Below are positions 8,656-18,200 of a stretch of DNA of 64,000 nt, piece after piece. The position numbers were made by a program, and so were the translations under genes. The notes below the pieces were generated by a model. The model saw only the letters and a program-made list of their open reading frames with translations, did no database searches and was not told where the DNA came from. Numbering within the stretch: position 1 is the first letter of the stretch; every line of letters starts with the position of its first letter. This DNA is from Grimontia hollisae CIP 101886 (GTDB taxonomy: Bacteria > Pseudomonadota > Gammaproteobacteria > Enterobacterales > Vibrionaceae): the NCBI RefSeq assembly GCF_000176515.1, contig NZ_ADAQ01000013.1, positions 87,361-151,360 of the forward strand, read 5' to 3'.

Positions 8656-11538
8656 TTATGCCAGCCACTTGGTCAATGTTTTCAATAATTGCTGTTTGGT
8701 AATTGGCTTTACAAGGTGGTCCTGCATGACATTCTTGATGGTCACAGTGATCTCTTCGCTGTACTCGCCGGAAAGGGCGATAATAGGGAGCGTGCGGTCG
8801 AGGTTGCTGATTTCCAGCGCGGTTTGAATACCATCCTTACCCGGCATATGGATATCCATCAAGATAAGGTCATAGTGTCCATCTTTCACTTTATCAATGG
8901 CTTCCTGTCCTGACGTGGCTTCTTCAACGTCAATGCCTTCACTGACCAGGTAGGCTTTTACCAGCATGCGGTTAACTTGCATGTCATCGACGACCAAGAC
9001 GCGTTTTCCAATCAGGTTGCCCAGTTTCGCGAGTTTTCCTTCGTTTATCAGCATGTCGAATGCTCTTAGAAAAGCTAACCTGTTGGGAATCCCCTTAATT
9101 TCTCCCTGAACGGCGTGATCGAAAGCGTGAGTGTGCGGGGTGTCCGTGTCTGAGTTGCCAAACGTCAGGATTGGGGTGATCTGTGCATGATACCCAAAGT
9201 CGCCGGCTCGCAGTGCATTCACCAGACTGATATCACGCTCTAGCATGGATTTCTCGGCCACGATAAAGTCCACCGGTGCTTTCAGTTTCTGGTAAAAAGC
9301 AGTATCGATGTCCGCCGTATGGTCTACACAGATCCCGAGCGATTCAAACGCTTGTGACAACCAGCTTCCTGCTGCGGAAGACGTAACAAGCAGGCAAGAC
9401 TTGCCTGTAACATATTGGCAGATACGTTGCTTGATTTTCTGATCATGTTCTTGTTCATCAACGGAAGGAAACGTTAGGACAAACTCGGTATATTTCCCTT
9501 CCTCTGAATGGCAGGTGATAGAACCGCCGAAAGATTGCATAACGCGCTTACAATAAGAAAGGCCCAAGCCATTTCCTTGTTTTTTACCCCGGGTGTAAAA
9601 CTCGTCAAAAATGTACCCGAGCTGGTGTGCCGGAATACCTGGACCGGTATCCATAACGTGTAGGGTATTGTTATCGCCGGTTTGTGAAAAACGAATGCTC
9701 ACCCGGCTTTCAGGATGGGTATCAAAGTAATAAACCGCATTTTTCAGCAAATTCAGCAGGAGGAAGCTGTACAAGGTATCGCTACCGTGAAACAAAAAAT
9801 CATTCTCTGTGTTGAGGTCAACACGCTTGCGGTGCGCATCACTGCTGAAGTTGAAATCTTTGAGGGTTTGTGCAGTCAGTTCACCCGCAGAGTAATAGGA
9901 GAACAGGCGGGGGCTGATGTCTTCCCCGCGTAACTCATCGAGAATCGCATCGATAAAGCGGGTTCCGAGCTGTACTGCTTTTTTACCTTCAGACAACTCT
10001 TGATATAACTTTTGCATGTCTTGGGAGGCGAAAGGAGACAGTGTGCCGTTTTTTACACCAAACATGTCCGCATCGATGCGTTCAAAATGGTATTTGATTT
10101 TGGTTAGCGGATTGCGGATTTCATGGGCTATGGAGCCAGCCAGTACCTGAGATTTCCGCACTTTGTCTTCGGTGACGATAAAACGGTTAGCCTCATCAAA
10201 CAAGCGTTGCAGACCCATGATTTCTTCACTGGAAAACAAGTCGTTTTCTTTTTCCTTCGATACCATATACAGGTGGGTGACTTCGTTTTTCTCATTGGTG
10301 ATTGGCAGTACCAGCGATGTACCGGCTTTGACCATGGCACAGGCAACATCGCGAAGCGCTTGTTGTTCTTCCGATGTCTTGTGCTTGATTTCATACTCAA
10401 GCTCTTCCTTCACCAGAACGGAACGATCCCCATGGAAACAGGAGAGAAACAGGTTGTAGTCTGTGTTGCTGTTTACTTTCTGGATGCGACCTGATTTGGC
10501 GTTTAATACGCGGTTTAACTGTACTACAGCTTGATCAGTGGAGTAACGGAACTCACCGATCAGGTTGCAGATATTTTCTACCGGGTTGCCTTTTTCTTTA
10601 TAGAGTAAACGGTTGACATGTCTGCGAATGAACTTGAGTGAACGGTTCCAAAACACACCAGTGATCACTGTCCAGGTGACAACAACCAGAGTATCCATTT
10701 GGAAATGTTGTACCAGACCCAGCATCAATATTGGCATGATATAAAGCGTCGCATTGAGCACAAAGCTCACCGTTAACATTCCGATAAAGCGGCTGCTATA
10801 AAATCGGTTATGCAGAAGTGCATAACCAACCAGTAAGGCTTCAATGATCGACAGCGCCGGCGGCACCCAGGCACCAGCGAAGCTCTGTGTTATCAGCGGA
10901 ATCAAAAAATGGGCAAGGAAAGTCGAAAGAATGAATGCCGCCATTCCCAGTACCATATAGTTGGCTTTGATCTGCTGTACCTTAAGTTTGCTTCGGCTTG
11001 AAAGCACAAAGTTGATCAGGGTGAGGATTAAAAGCAAAATCAAAACGCCGAAAAACAGCGCACTAAAAGGACCAAAGTGGATAACAAAATTGCCAATGCC
11101 CCTGATATAGACAGCGTCCACGTTCAATCCGGGGATCAGGTTGGTCACCAGCGTAATGGCACAGGCCATGGCAAATAGCATCCAGCGCCAGGGACGGATT
11201 CTAAAACCGGCAGATCCTGACACTAACTGGCATGAGAAAAGGTAAGCAAAAGTAAACGCCAATCCGGAGAAAATATTGGCGAGTAAGGCCATATAAATGG
11301 CTGTTGTTTCGCCGAAATATACCAGCAAACCGGATTGAAAATAGGCATTGGATAAGATCCATGCGGAGATAAATACAGTGTAAAGGGTGTAGGGCAGGTA
11401 TAAAGGCCGGGCTACACCCGACTTATTATTCGCCAACATGCGGGCAAAGTTTGTTGCCCACATCGCGACAATGCTGGCAATCGCGATCAAAAAGATCGCG
11501 ATACAGTTATTGGAGATAGTTTCTACTAGATCATGCAT
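8656..11538 (-). CDS. luxN: LuxN-type acyl-homoserine-lactone hybrid sensor kinase with an extra pseudo-receiver-like segment
   Basis: A 960-residue hybrid kinase that in Vibrio senses the LuxM-made autoinducer and feeds phosphate to LuxU/LuxO. Residues about 10-290 hold eight or nine membrane segments with strings close to V. harveyi LuxN as recalled (SNAYF, FAYLFSCQL, PGLNVD, IHFGP, WVPPALSI, GYALL, NRFYS). A soluble linker follows, then the H-box SIAHEIRNP with His472 (LuxN His471), the HATPase boxes NLLKNAVYYF, DTGPGIP and GNGLGLSYC, and a C-terminal receiver with Asp895 in LILMDIHMP. V. harveyi LuxN is about 849 residues with its receiver Asp at 771. The surplus lies at about 700-840, between ATPase and receiver, and looks like a degenerate receiver (FIVAEKSM where the Asp strand would be). 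It overlaps luxM by 8 bases. Confidence 0.92.
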   Translation of the reverse strand: MHDLVETISNNCIAIFLIAIASIVAMWATNFARMLANNKSGVARPLYLPYTLYTVFISAWILSNAYFQSGLLVYFGETTAIYMALLANIFSGLAFTFAYLFSCQLVSGSAGFRIRPWRWMLFAMACAITLVTNLIPGLNVDAVYIRGIGNFVIHFGPFSALFFGVLILLLILTLINFVLSSRSKLKVQQIKANYMVLGMAAFILSTFLAHFLIPLITQSFAGAWVPPALSIIEALLVGYALLHNRFYSSRFIGMLTVSFVLNATLYIMPILMLGLVQHFQMDTLVVVTWTVITGVFWNRSLKFIRRHVNRLLYKEKGNPVENICNLIGEFRYSTDQAVVQLNRVLNAKSGRIQKVNSNTDYNLFLSCFHGDRSVLVKEELEYEIKHKTSEEQQALRDVACAMVKAGTSLVLPITNEKNEVTHLYMVSKEKENDLFSSEEIMGLQRLFDEANRFIVTEDKVRKSQVLAGSIAHEIRNPLTKIKYHFERIDADMFGVKNGTLSPFASQDMQKLYQELSEGKKAVQLGTRFIDAILDELRGEDISPRLFSYYSAGELTAQTLKDFNFSSDAHRKRVDLNTENDFLFHGSDTLYSFLLLNLLKNAVYYFDTHPESRVSIRFSQTGDNNTLHVMDTGPGIPAHQLGYIFDEFYTRGKKQGNGLGLSYCKRVMQSFGGSITCHSEEGKYTEFVLTFPSVDEQEHDQKIKQRICQYVTGKSCLLVTSSAAGSWLSQAFESLGICVDHTADIDTAFYQKLKAPVDFIVAEKSMLERDISLVNALRAGDFGYHAQITPILTFGNSDTDTPHTHAFDHAVQGEIKGIPNRLAFLRAFDMLINEGKLAKLGNLIGKRVLVVDDMQVNRMLVKAYLVSEGIDVEEATSGQEAIDKVKDGHYDLILMDIHMPGKDGIQTALEISNLDRTLPIIALSGEYSEEITVTIKNVMQDHLVKPITKQQLLKTLTKWLA

Positions 11539-12799
11539 TGGTTGTGGCTCTCGCGAGTTTCCGCATGGAAATGACTCTCTTGTTGTAATCCCTGAAACTG
11601 TTTTCTTCGAAAGCCTGGCTCATCGGTCCGGTAAACACGATACCCTGATAAGTGGTTAAGGCCGTTCCAGCCACTTTTTGCTGGCACAGTGCTACGTACG
11701 GCAAAATGTGGTTACTGTCGTTATTGATTGATTGATAAAAACCAATGATGGAGGGCTGTTCTACAATGGTGTACGCCACTTCTAAACCAATATCCGCGAG
11801 CTTCAGTGTTAAATATTTAAGCGTTAAATAGAGAACATGATTTAATTTTTCCCTCGGACCACTGATGGCCATCCGTATAATTTCACATACAGCTGGTTTT
11901 CTTATAACGGTGCGCAAAAGAGAATAATCAAATTTCTCAACACTCTCTGTGTTAATTTTATATTTCAGTCCTTTAGAAAAGATGCCAGACTTTTCCAAAG
12001 TATCAATTTTCTCATTTGATAAAGTCAGTGTCCAACTTTCCGTTTGGAAAAAAGGATCAAAAGTCAGCCAGTTATCGTGTTGTGAATAACGTTGAATAAG
12101 GGCTGAAGAAAGCAGTAATGGTGGATTTTCTCCCTTTTCTTGATAAAGGATGAAATGCTCGCCGGATGCCGAAATATTGAGGTAGTAAAGCATTTCATAC
12201 CAATGTTGTTGTTTCACAAATGTTTCTAAATTAATTAGCACATTAGCTTGTGACAATGTCATTGGATAAGGCGAATAGCAGGTCATGAATAAACGCTCAT
12301 CATTCCGGATATCTGCAACGACCTCGTAACGGTAATTCTCCAGTGTGGTGAGCTGATCCCCCGATGCTGGCTGTTCACGGTATGCCTGCAGATATTGTCT
12401 TGCCTGTTCGTTGATCTGATAAGTTTTGAATTCCGCCCAGCACATCAGAATATCTCCATAATAAGCAATTGCAGTGCGCTCAATATAGAAGAACAGATCC
12501 GGAAGGTTTTTGAGTGGCTTTACACCAGTAATGGATTCAGCAAGGGGTGAAGTAAGACGGGTATAAAGATTACCGCATGACTCTTCCGGTGGTTGCGCCT
12601 GTCTGATTTCATTGAGACGGTAAGAAATGATTTTTTCAAACAAATCAAAGCAGTGATTTTGATGCATGTATTCATCGACACACTGTAAAAACACACGTTT
12701 ATTGGCTTCATTGGGTTGTACCGCGCTCAATGTTATCAAAATGTGTTGTTGGGGGTGGTGGAGATTAACTGGTATGTTATTAATATTGATGTCGTACAT
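11531..12799 (-). CDS. luxM: LuxM/AinS-family acyl-homoserine-lactone synthase
   Basis: A 422-residue cytoplasmic enzyme that in this family makes an acyl-homoserine lactone from S-adenosylmethionine and an acyl donor. It is unrelated in sequence to LuxI. The call rests on gene order (luxM precedes and overlaps luxN, as in V. harveyi), on length (LuxM about 400 residues), and on the C-terminal block CEIIRMAISGPREKLNHVLY, YTIVEQPSIIGFYQ and TTYQGIVF, which resembles the conserved part of LuxM/AinS as I recall it. I start at ATG 12797-12799, seven bases after GAGGAA; a TTG 21 codons upstream is also open. The last codons share ATGCATGA with the luxN start, which suggests translational coupling. 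The acyl chain made cannot be predicted. Confidence 0.85.
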   Translation of the reverse strand: MYDININNIPVNLHHPQQHILITLSAVQPNEANKRVFLQCVDEYMHQNHCFDLFEKIISYRLNEIRQAQPPEESCGNLYTRLTSPLAESITGVKPLKNLPDLFFYIERTAIAYYGDILMCWAEFKTYQINEQARQYLQAYREQPASGDQLTTLENYRYEVVADIRNDERLFMTCYSPYPMTLSQANVLINLETFVKQQHWYEMLYYLNISASGEHFILYQEKGENPPLLLSSALIQRYSQHDNWLTFDPFFQTESWTLTLSNEKIDTLEKSGIFSKGLKYKINTESVEKFDYSLLRTVIRKPAVCEIIRMAISGPREKLNHVLYLTLKYLTLKLADIGLEVAYTIVEQPSIIGFYQSINNDSNHILPYVALCQQKVAGTALTTYQGIVFTGPMSQAFEENSFRDYNKRVISMRKLARATTNA

Positions 12800-13111
12800 A
12801 CTTAATTCCTCGACGTTGTTCAATACAGTCCAGATAAGTGTACGATCACTTTGATACAACAATGAGATGACTATCCAAAATGTCTATGTTTTGAAACTGT
12901 TGCCTACAATTTCATGAGAGATCTCGATGGTTTGTCAGATGCAAGTTCATTTCTTCAGCGTCTTAGCAAGCCCCCTTCTATTTGAATGACCCCGCTGTTG
13001 CTATTTTTTACAGACAAATGAATTGATCGGCATCGTCAGGGTTTTGATACACCCTGCCTGCGATTCTCTCACTACGTTAATGGTGTGTCCTATGCCTTGG
13101 GGGTAGCAGCC
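12800..13111. other. Divergent intergenic region upstream of luxM
   Basis: About 310 bases between luxM (minus) and a small plus-strand gene. It should carry the luxM promoter. No LuxR/HapR-type operator, lux box or other palindrome could be assigned with confidence. Confidence 0.4.
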
Positions 13112-13321
13112 ATGAGTGAAAAAGATGCCTTTACCAAAGTGGTCGATATGCACCACGAAGGTAAAAATAAATTGGAAATAGCGAACGAATTGACCTATCA
13201 GGGGTGGGGCTTTTACGATGCTCTTGAATTCACTGAAAGTGTTTATGAGCACGAATCGCTGTCAGATCCGATAAGGATGGGCAGCTCGTTGGAAGAAATG
13301 CGAAAGCAACCCCCCTCTTGA
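13112..13321 (+). CDS. Small protein of unknown function
   Basis: 69 residues, acidic and mostly helical (MSEKDAFTKVVDMHHEGKNK, then a predicted second helix EIANELTYQGWGFYDALEF). The pattern of a charged helix, a Gly-Trp-Gly-Phe turn and another helix looks like a real small domain. An upstream in-frame ATG at 13085 would add nine residues, but the shorter form has the more natural N-terminus. A GGGGG stretch about 10 bases before it could be the ribosome-binding site. No partner or family was recognised. The antisense frame on the other strand looks like chance. Confidence 0.55.
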   Translation: MSEKDAFTKVVDMHHEGKNKLEIANELTYQGWGFYDALEFTESVYEHESLSDPIRMGSSLEEMRKQPPS

Positions 13322-13379
13322 TATCTAAGCCCTGTTGGTTGGTAGAGAGAGCCAGTGTTCACTGGTTCCCTTTTACCGA

Positions 13380-13732
13380 TCACGGCTTTCTGGGTTTTGC
13401 CGTTGATTTACGAACCACAAGCTTGGGTTGAAGCAACACTTTACGGGGGAAGCTGCTGTCACTCTCTTTACGGATTTGGCTGAGCAGCATTCGAACGGCC
13501 TGATCGCCAAGCTGGGATTGGGGGAGGGAAACCGTTGTCAGCGGAATGCGGAACCAGTCAAGGTATGGCATATCGTTAAAACCGGTCACAGAAATGTCTC
13601 CGGCTCAAACCTGGCGAGATATCAGTGGGACCTGTAATGTAAGCGATCTTTCTGTGCCTCAGGCTGTAGAGGTGTTCAAACAGCGCATAGATACTTTCCG
13701 TACCTGATCTGACGCTTGTTTATCTACTTATT
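13380..13732 (-). pseudogene. Remnant of a LacI-family regulator gene (paralogue of the gene at 20740-21789)
   Basis: The first 210 bases encode a C-terminal LacI fragment (MTGFNDMPYLDWFRIPLTTV... to a stop at 13380). It is almost identical to the C-terminus of the intact regulator at 20740-21789. At 13602 the sequence jumps: what follows matches 21177-21315, so about 215 bp (20962-21176 in the intact copy) are missing, and a further gap of about 13 bp follows near 13706. The DNA-binding and dimer N-terminal parts are absent. The 202 bp at the 3' end differ at only two positions, while the segment after the deletion differs at roughly one in eight. The relic cannot make a functional repressor. 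Confidence 0.9.
13400..13601. repeat. 202-bp direct repeat, copy 1 (in the lacI relic)
   Basis: Matches 20760-20961 in the same orientation with two visible differences (C/T in TGAGCAGC and T/A in CATTCGAAC). The two copies lie 7,360 bp apart and bracket the araC-type regulator and the whole alcohol oxidation operon. Confidence 0.95.
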
Positions 13733-13873
13733 GTGTTAACAAGGACTTCAGCATTGATGATGGGGAGTCTGATATTGCTCGGTTAGTCTTCTTATGCCAG
13801 AGAACTATCTTCCAATGGAGTGAGACATAACCTTTATACCGATGCTACGGAGTGTGTGCCGTGGCGTGATTAG

Positions 13874-13902
13874 AAAAAAGGCAGGCCAGAAAAGACCTGC
13901 TT
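13874..13902 (-). terminator. Rho-independent terminator of the AraC-type regulator gene
   Basis: GCAGG (13881-13885) pairs with CCTGC (13896-13900), extended by weaker pairs. On the minus strand it is followed by six Ts (complement of 13874-13879), and it lies about 27 bases past the stop of the regulator gene. Confidence 0.7.
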
Positions 13903-13928
13903 AAAATCGGTTCCTTCCGGGCTTGCCG

Positions 13929-14963
13929 CTATTTTGCATCATTCCGGTATTCAATTGGAGTTTTACCTGTCCACTTTTTGAAGGCTTTGTAAAAATTTGC
14001 TGGCTCTGAAAAGCCCACCAGTGTTGAGATATCTTCGATTTTCATGCTGGTTTGTTGAAGGTATCTTACCGCCAGATTCTGTCGGGTGTTGTCCAGCACC
14101 TTCTGGTAAGTCTGCCCAGATTCAGAGAGTTTTCTGTTTAAGGTTCTCAGCGAGCAATTGAAATGAGAGGCAACCTGTTCCGCCCCAGGAAACTTACCGG
14201 GGCTTTGCAGAATAAATGCCTGTACTTGCGCGGCAATATCGTCAGTCGCTTGCAGGGCGGCCAGCATATTTTCGCAGGACTGCACACACATAGTGACGGT
14301 GAGCTTGTTGGCGCTGGGCAGTTTTTCTTGTAGCTCGCTGGCGTAAAACTCCCACCGCAATTTTGGGCTGTTGAATTCGATATCACAGTTAAACAATTCT
14401 CTGTATTTGTCGACATACTTGGGAGCTGGATAGGGAAACTGCATACAGTGATTCTGCATTGGGCGCTGCAAAATATCACAGCACAGTGTGTATACCGAGC
14501 CAAACCAATATTCACAATAGAAAGATAACAGATCTTCCAAAGGCAGTATTTCGATGCCTTCAAAGCGCGCGATGTTTCCTTCGACGTCGAAAGATTTTTG
14601 AAGCACGGGGCCCGCAAGCCGAATGTAGTTGAGGCCGAGTTGGACTGCCTCTTCGAACGTGTCAGCACTCATCAATGCATATCCCATAAAACCAAAGTCG
14701 GCAAAGTGAGTTTGTTGTCCAGCGATAAGACCGATATCTGGGCTGGAGGCATGGCTGACAGCGTTACGAAATACTCTCAGCTTTTGATTGAAAGAGGCTC
14801 TTGCGTCGGGGGTCGTCAAATCCTGAAGCTGAATGTCACTGCCCGCCAGCAAGGTTTCTGCCTGTACCCCCTGACTTTCCATCACTGTAACAAGACGATA
14901 AATGTCCTGAAGGGGATGACACTTTCGGTCTTGATCTTGTTCGCATTCAGCAACGATTAACAT
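13929..14963 (-). CDS. AraC-family transcriptional regulator (Arabinose_bd-like N-terminal domain)
   Basis: 344 residues. Residues about 30-220 resemble the all-alpha/beta sensing domain found in OruR/ArgR-type AraC regulators (IGLIAGQQTHFADFGFMGYALMSADTFEEAV). The C-terminal 100 residues hold the two helix-turn-helix motifs, with VASHFNCSLRTLNRKLSESGQTYQKVLD and IEDISTLVGFSEPANFYKAFKKWTGKTPIEYR; the latter is the AraC signature. It is divergent from the aldehyde dehydrogenase/acyl-CoA synthetase operon at 15239-20681, with 275 bases between them, and is therefore its likely activator. By analogy the effector would be an alcohol, aldehyde or fatty acid, but nothing in the sequence proves that. 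Confidence 0.88.
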   Translation of the reverse strand: MLIVAECEQDQDRKCHPLQDIYRLVTVMESQGVQAETLLAGSDIQLQDLTTPDARASFNQKLRVFRNAVSHASSPDIGLIAGQQTHFADFGFMGYALMSADTFEEAVQLGLNYIRLAGPVLQKSFDVEGNIARFEGIEILPLEDLLSFYCEYWFGSVYTLCCDILQRPMQNHCMQFPYPAPKYVDKYRELFNCDIEFNSPKLRWEFYASELQEKLPSANKLTVTMCVQSCENMLAALQATDDIAAQVQAFILQSPGKFPGAEQVASHFNCSLRTLNRKLSESGQTYQKVLDNTRQNLAVRYLQQTSMKIEDISTLVGFSEPANFYKAFKKWTGKTPIEYRNDAK

Positions 14964-15238
14964 CCGTTGTTTTCTCTCTTCAAAAAGGGAACCCGATTAA
15001 AATTTACCCGCCACGATTCTTTTTAATTGTAACACTTACTTGAATTTGTAACGAAAAAGCGAGAACCAGAGGGATGATGTCAGCCCCGCTGAACTTTTGG
15101 TCTACAGGCCTTTAGACCGGCGATTCGCTACTTTCTTGTCCAAATATGCCAAAAAGTTGGCCTGAATTAACATTTAGTTTACATTCATTGGGTGGTTTAT
15201 TGAAGCGAGGTTATAGAAGCAAACCAAAGGCATCGAAA

Positions 15239-18200
15239 ATGGAAAACAAAGCCAGTCAGTATTCGGATCCCATAGCGCTGCAATTTGGACGGCTAAGAGA
15301 GGGTTATAATCACTGCCCTTGCCCAACCTTAGCAGAGCGAAAACAGCATTTATCAGCATTGAAAAAGCAGTTGCAGAGATATCAGGATGTGATTGCCATT
15401 GCAGCAAATAAGGACTTTGGCTGCAGGGCAGCGGCTGAAAGCAAGTTGATTGATGTACTTGGCCCTGTGCTGGAAATTAGTCATCTGCTCCATCGGCTGA
15501 AAAAGTGGATGAAACCGAGCCGGAGAAGCACAGAACTTTTGTTTGCCGGCAACCGCGCCAAGGTGGTGTATCAGCCCAAAGGGGTCGTTGGGATCATTTG
15601 TCCATGGAACTTTCCACTTTATCTGTCACTCGGTCCGCTGGTTGCGGCCTTGGGGGCGGGAAACAGGGCGATGATAAAAATGCCACCCAACTGCCCAGAA
15701 GTGACCCGTGTTTTGCAGCGTATGATCGGCGAAATATTTGCTACCGATCATGTCACCGTAATCGCCGGTAACCACCCCAATGCAATGCAAATTTCGTCAT
15801 TACCCTTTGATCATCTTATTTTTACCGGCTCGCCGCAATCTGGCCGTCAAATCATGGCCAATGCTGCGGAAAACCTTGTTCCTGTCACTCTTGAGCTGGG
15901 TGGAAAGTCTCCAGCGTTCGTTGCACCGGATGCTGATATCAATGATGCGGCAAAACGGATAGCGCATGGCAAAGCGTTCAATGCTGGGCAAGTGTGTCTT
16001 TCTCCAGATTATGCCTTGGTCCCTGAGAAAAAAGTCAGTGAATTTATTTCATTAGTAAAAAAGCACTATCTCGCTATGCATCCCCAAACGGAAGGGGGTG
16101 CGGATTTCACGGCATTGATCGATGAAAATGCCAATCAGCGTTTTCTGAGCGCCCTTGATGATGCAAAGAAAAAAGGTGCCGTAATAACTGCTTGTGGTGA
16201 GCTGGGGGCAGGTCGGCAGCACCCGCTGCATATCGTCAGCGCAGTTTCTGACGACATGACGCTCATGCAAACAGAGCTGTTCAGCCCGATCCTCCCAGTA
16301 TTGGGGTATTGCTCTATTGAGCAGGCGTTAGATGAAATTAATGCCCGTCCTCGTCCATTAGCGATTTACCTTTTCAGCCACGACAAAGCGTTACAACAGA
16401 AGGTGTTGGTCACAACACACTCTGGTGGTGTGACCATCAATGATTGGGGCTGGCATGCGTTCAACCATGATTTGCCTTTCGGTGGTATTGGTAACTCCGG
16501 GATGGGCTCATACCACGGTATTGAAGGATTCAGGACTTTATCCCATGCCAAAGCCGTGTTTCAACGAAATCGTTTCTATCCTATTGGGCTGTTCTACCCG
16601 CCTTATGGCACGCAAATACAAAAAGCAGTGATGCGTTTTTTCTTAAGGCAGCCTGACACCAACCTGGATGTGTCAAACACAGAGGAGCGAAGTGACGCTA
16701 TGAACACAAAGAATTTCGAACACGCAGAATCTAACCTTGTTGATGCTCTGACGCGTTTTGCACAGCAGACGCCGGACAAAACCGCCGTGGTTTGTGGTGG
16801 GAAACAGTTAACCTATAAAGACCTCGATTTGCATTCCAACAAGGTCGCCAATGTATTGCGCGAAGAGGGAATTAAAGCGGGTGACAATGTCGCACTCAGT
16901 TGCCCAAATGTTCCATATTTCCCGATCATTTACTACGGCATTTTAAAAGCCGGGGGCGTGGTTGTGCCGCTGAATGTGTTACTCAAAGAAAGCGAAATTG
17001 CCTACCACCTTCAGGACAGTGAAGCGAAAGCGTACTTTTGTTTTGAAGGCACCGAACAATTGCCGATGGGTCAATCTGGGGTGTCTGCGTTTACTAATGT
17101 AGAAACCTGCAGAAAGATGTGGGTGATGCCAGCGGGTGATGAACTGGGGTTAGATGTCAGTGGTTTTCAGCGCCAGACAGAGATCGTTGACTTCTCATCC
17201 ATATTGCTTAACGGATCTGATGAGCCTGTTGCTAATAATATTGAAGAGCAAGATACCGCGGTTATTTTATACACCTCTGGCACTACGGGCAGACCTAAAG
17301 GCGCTCAGCTAACCCACAGGAACATGCACAGTAATGCCCGTGTCGCGGTGGGATTGTCTTGGCTTACTGCGGATGATACCTCACTCGTTACCTTGCCATT
17401 GTTCCACTCGTTTGGCCAAACCGCACAAATGAATGCGTGCATATTGGTGGGTGCGAGTATGGTGCTGGTCCCGCGTTTCGAGCCAGGAGCGGTATTACAA
17501 TTAATGAAAGACCACCGTGTTTCCGTGTTTGCAGGTGTTCCCACCATGTACATCGGCATCCTCAATTACCTCAGAGATAACGACGTGTCGCTGGATGGAA
17601 TTAAGGGGGTGCTCAAGATGGCGATGTCCGGTGGTTCTTCTCTGCCTGTTGCCATCCTCACTCAGTTCGATGAAACCTTTAATGTTCCGCTGCTGGAAGG
17701 GTATGGCCTTTCCGAGACCAGCCCGATTGCTTCATTTAATCACGTTGACAGCGACAGACTGCCTGGCAGCGTGGGACAACCCGTTACAGGTGTTGAAATG
17801 AAAGTCGTCGATGTAGAGCGAAACACGGTTGCTGTCGGTGAACTGGGAGAAATCGCGATCCGGGGGCCGAACGTGATGAGAGGATACTACAACCGCCCCG
17901 AAGCCACTGACGAGGTGCTGGACATTGACGGCTGGTTTTTCTCTGGCGATATCGGCAGACGTGATGAGCGAAACAATTACTTTATCGTCGACAGGAAAAA
18001 AGAACTCATCATTCGCGGCGGGATGAATGTCTACCCCAGAGAGATAGAAGAAGTACTCATCCGCCATGAAAAAGTTGCCATGGTGGCGGTGCTGGGTGTA
18101 GCGGATGACACCTATGGCGAAGAGGTGAAAGCCTACGTGGTGGCCCATGACGGTTTTGATGATGCAGATGCGCTTATCGCGTACTGCAAAAGCCAACTCG

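Noticed and set aside
8153-8668. 171-codon open frame on the minus strand opposite the small gene at 8253-8591
   Set aside because: No ribosome-binding site and low-complexity Ser/Pro/Lys content; the plus-strand frame has a good start and ends in a terminator.
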